Of a DNA stretch of 6,495 bases, positions 6,382 through 6,495 are shown piece by piece (within the stretch, counting starts at the first letter, position 1; each line of letters starts with the position of its first letter). The position numbers and the translations under genes were made by a program. Under the pieces are notes generated by a model that had not been told where the DNA came from, searched no databases, and was given only the letters and a program-made list of their open reading frames with translations. The stretch covers positions 1 to 6,495 of the forward strand of contig JAHBAO020000063.1 in the NCBI GenBank assembly GCA_018500065.2, read 5' to 3'. Origin of the DNA: Octadecabacter sp. GTDB lineage: Bacteria > Pseudomonadota > Alphaproteobacteria > Rhodobacterales > Rhodobacteraceae.

Positions 6382-6495
6382 ATGTTTGCAAATGGTTTAA
6401 CCTACCTCGCTATTCCGGGCCCGTCTGTTATGCCCGACCGCGTCTTGCGCGCCATGCACCGCGCTGCGCCCAATATCTATACGGGCGAACTGCAC
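6382..6495 (+). CDS. class V aminotransferase (alanine/serine-glyoxylate type), N-terminal fragment
   Basis: The first 38 codons of a gene run off the right edge. The start ATG is preceded by AGGGA (6369-6373) at a spacing of 8 bases. The sequence MFANGLTYLAIPGPS followed by VMPDRVLRAMHRAAPNIYTG matches the opening of fold-type I, class V pyridoxal-phosphate aminotransferases of the alanine-glyoxylate or serine-glyoxylate group, where the PGP motif and the following helix help shape the substrate pocket. The catalytic lysine region lies outside the window, so the exact substrate cannot be judged. The gene is divergent from the ABC transporter. Confidence 0.8.
   Translation, partial: MFANGLTYLAIPGPSVMPDRVLRAMHRAAPNIYTGELH

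Noticed and set aside
1..6495. A defence, mobile or otherwise novel multi-gene system
   Set aside because: All complete genes are housekeeping or single conserved unknowns with similar codon use. No nuclease, transposase, integrase, reverse transcriptase, array or attachment-site repeat was seen.

Overview
The window looks like ordinary chromosomal DNA of an alphaproteobacterium, most likely of the order Rhodobacterales (roseobacter group). This is inferred from the protein character of the fragment at the left edge, the small conserved protein next to EF-P, the cobQ/membrane-protein pair, and the GC-rich intergenic motif after efp. It rests on recalled family resemblance, because no database search was possible. 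No rRNA, tRNA, CRISPR array, insertion sequence, integrase or phage gene is visible, and no stretch over 300 bases lacks a gene.

Layout from left to right. Positions 1-174 hold the tail of a plus-strand gene of unknown function. A short convergent gap with two back-to-back hairpins separates it from cobQ (minus strand, cobyric acid synthase, late cobalamin biosynthesis). Across a 49-base divergent gap, a plus-strand gene encodes a 196-residue His/Asp-rich integral membrane protein. It faces a minus-strand gene for a 112-residue conserved hypothetical protein, with a rho-independent terminator between them. That gene is divergent from efp (plus strand, translation elongation factor P). The shared upstream region is about 225 bases, comparatively AT-rich, and contains a perfect inverted repeat. 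After efp, a 69-base convergent gap carries two small GC-rich hairpins. It leads to a minus-strand pair read right to left: a full-length ABCB/MsbA-type half transporter followed closely by a YgfZ/IBA57-type folate-binding protein. The right edge holds the first 38 codons of a plus-strand class V aminotransferase gene, divergent from the transporter.

The genes are mostly housekeeping and do not form one pathway: cobalamin synthesis (cobQ), translation of polyproline stretches (efp), iron-sulfur enzyme maintenance (ygfZ), membrane export (ABC transporter) and amino-acid metabolism (aminotransferase). Only the transporter and ygfZ look like an operon.

I looked for a novel system and did not find convincing evidence for one. 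The most useful leads are the two conserved proteins of unknown function (1772-2362 and 2428-2766), the basic C-terminal tail of the transporter, and a few intergenic structures.
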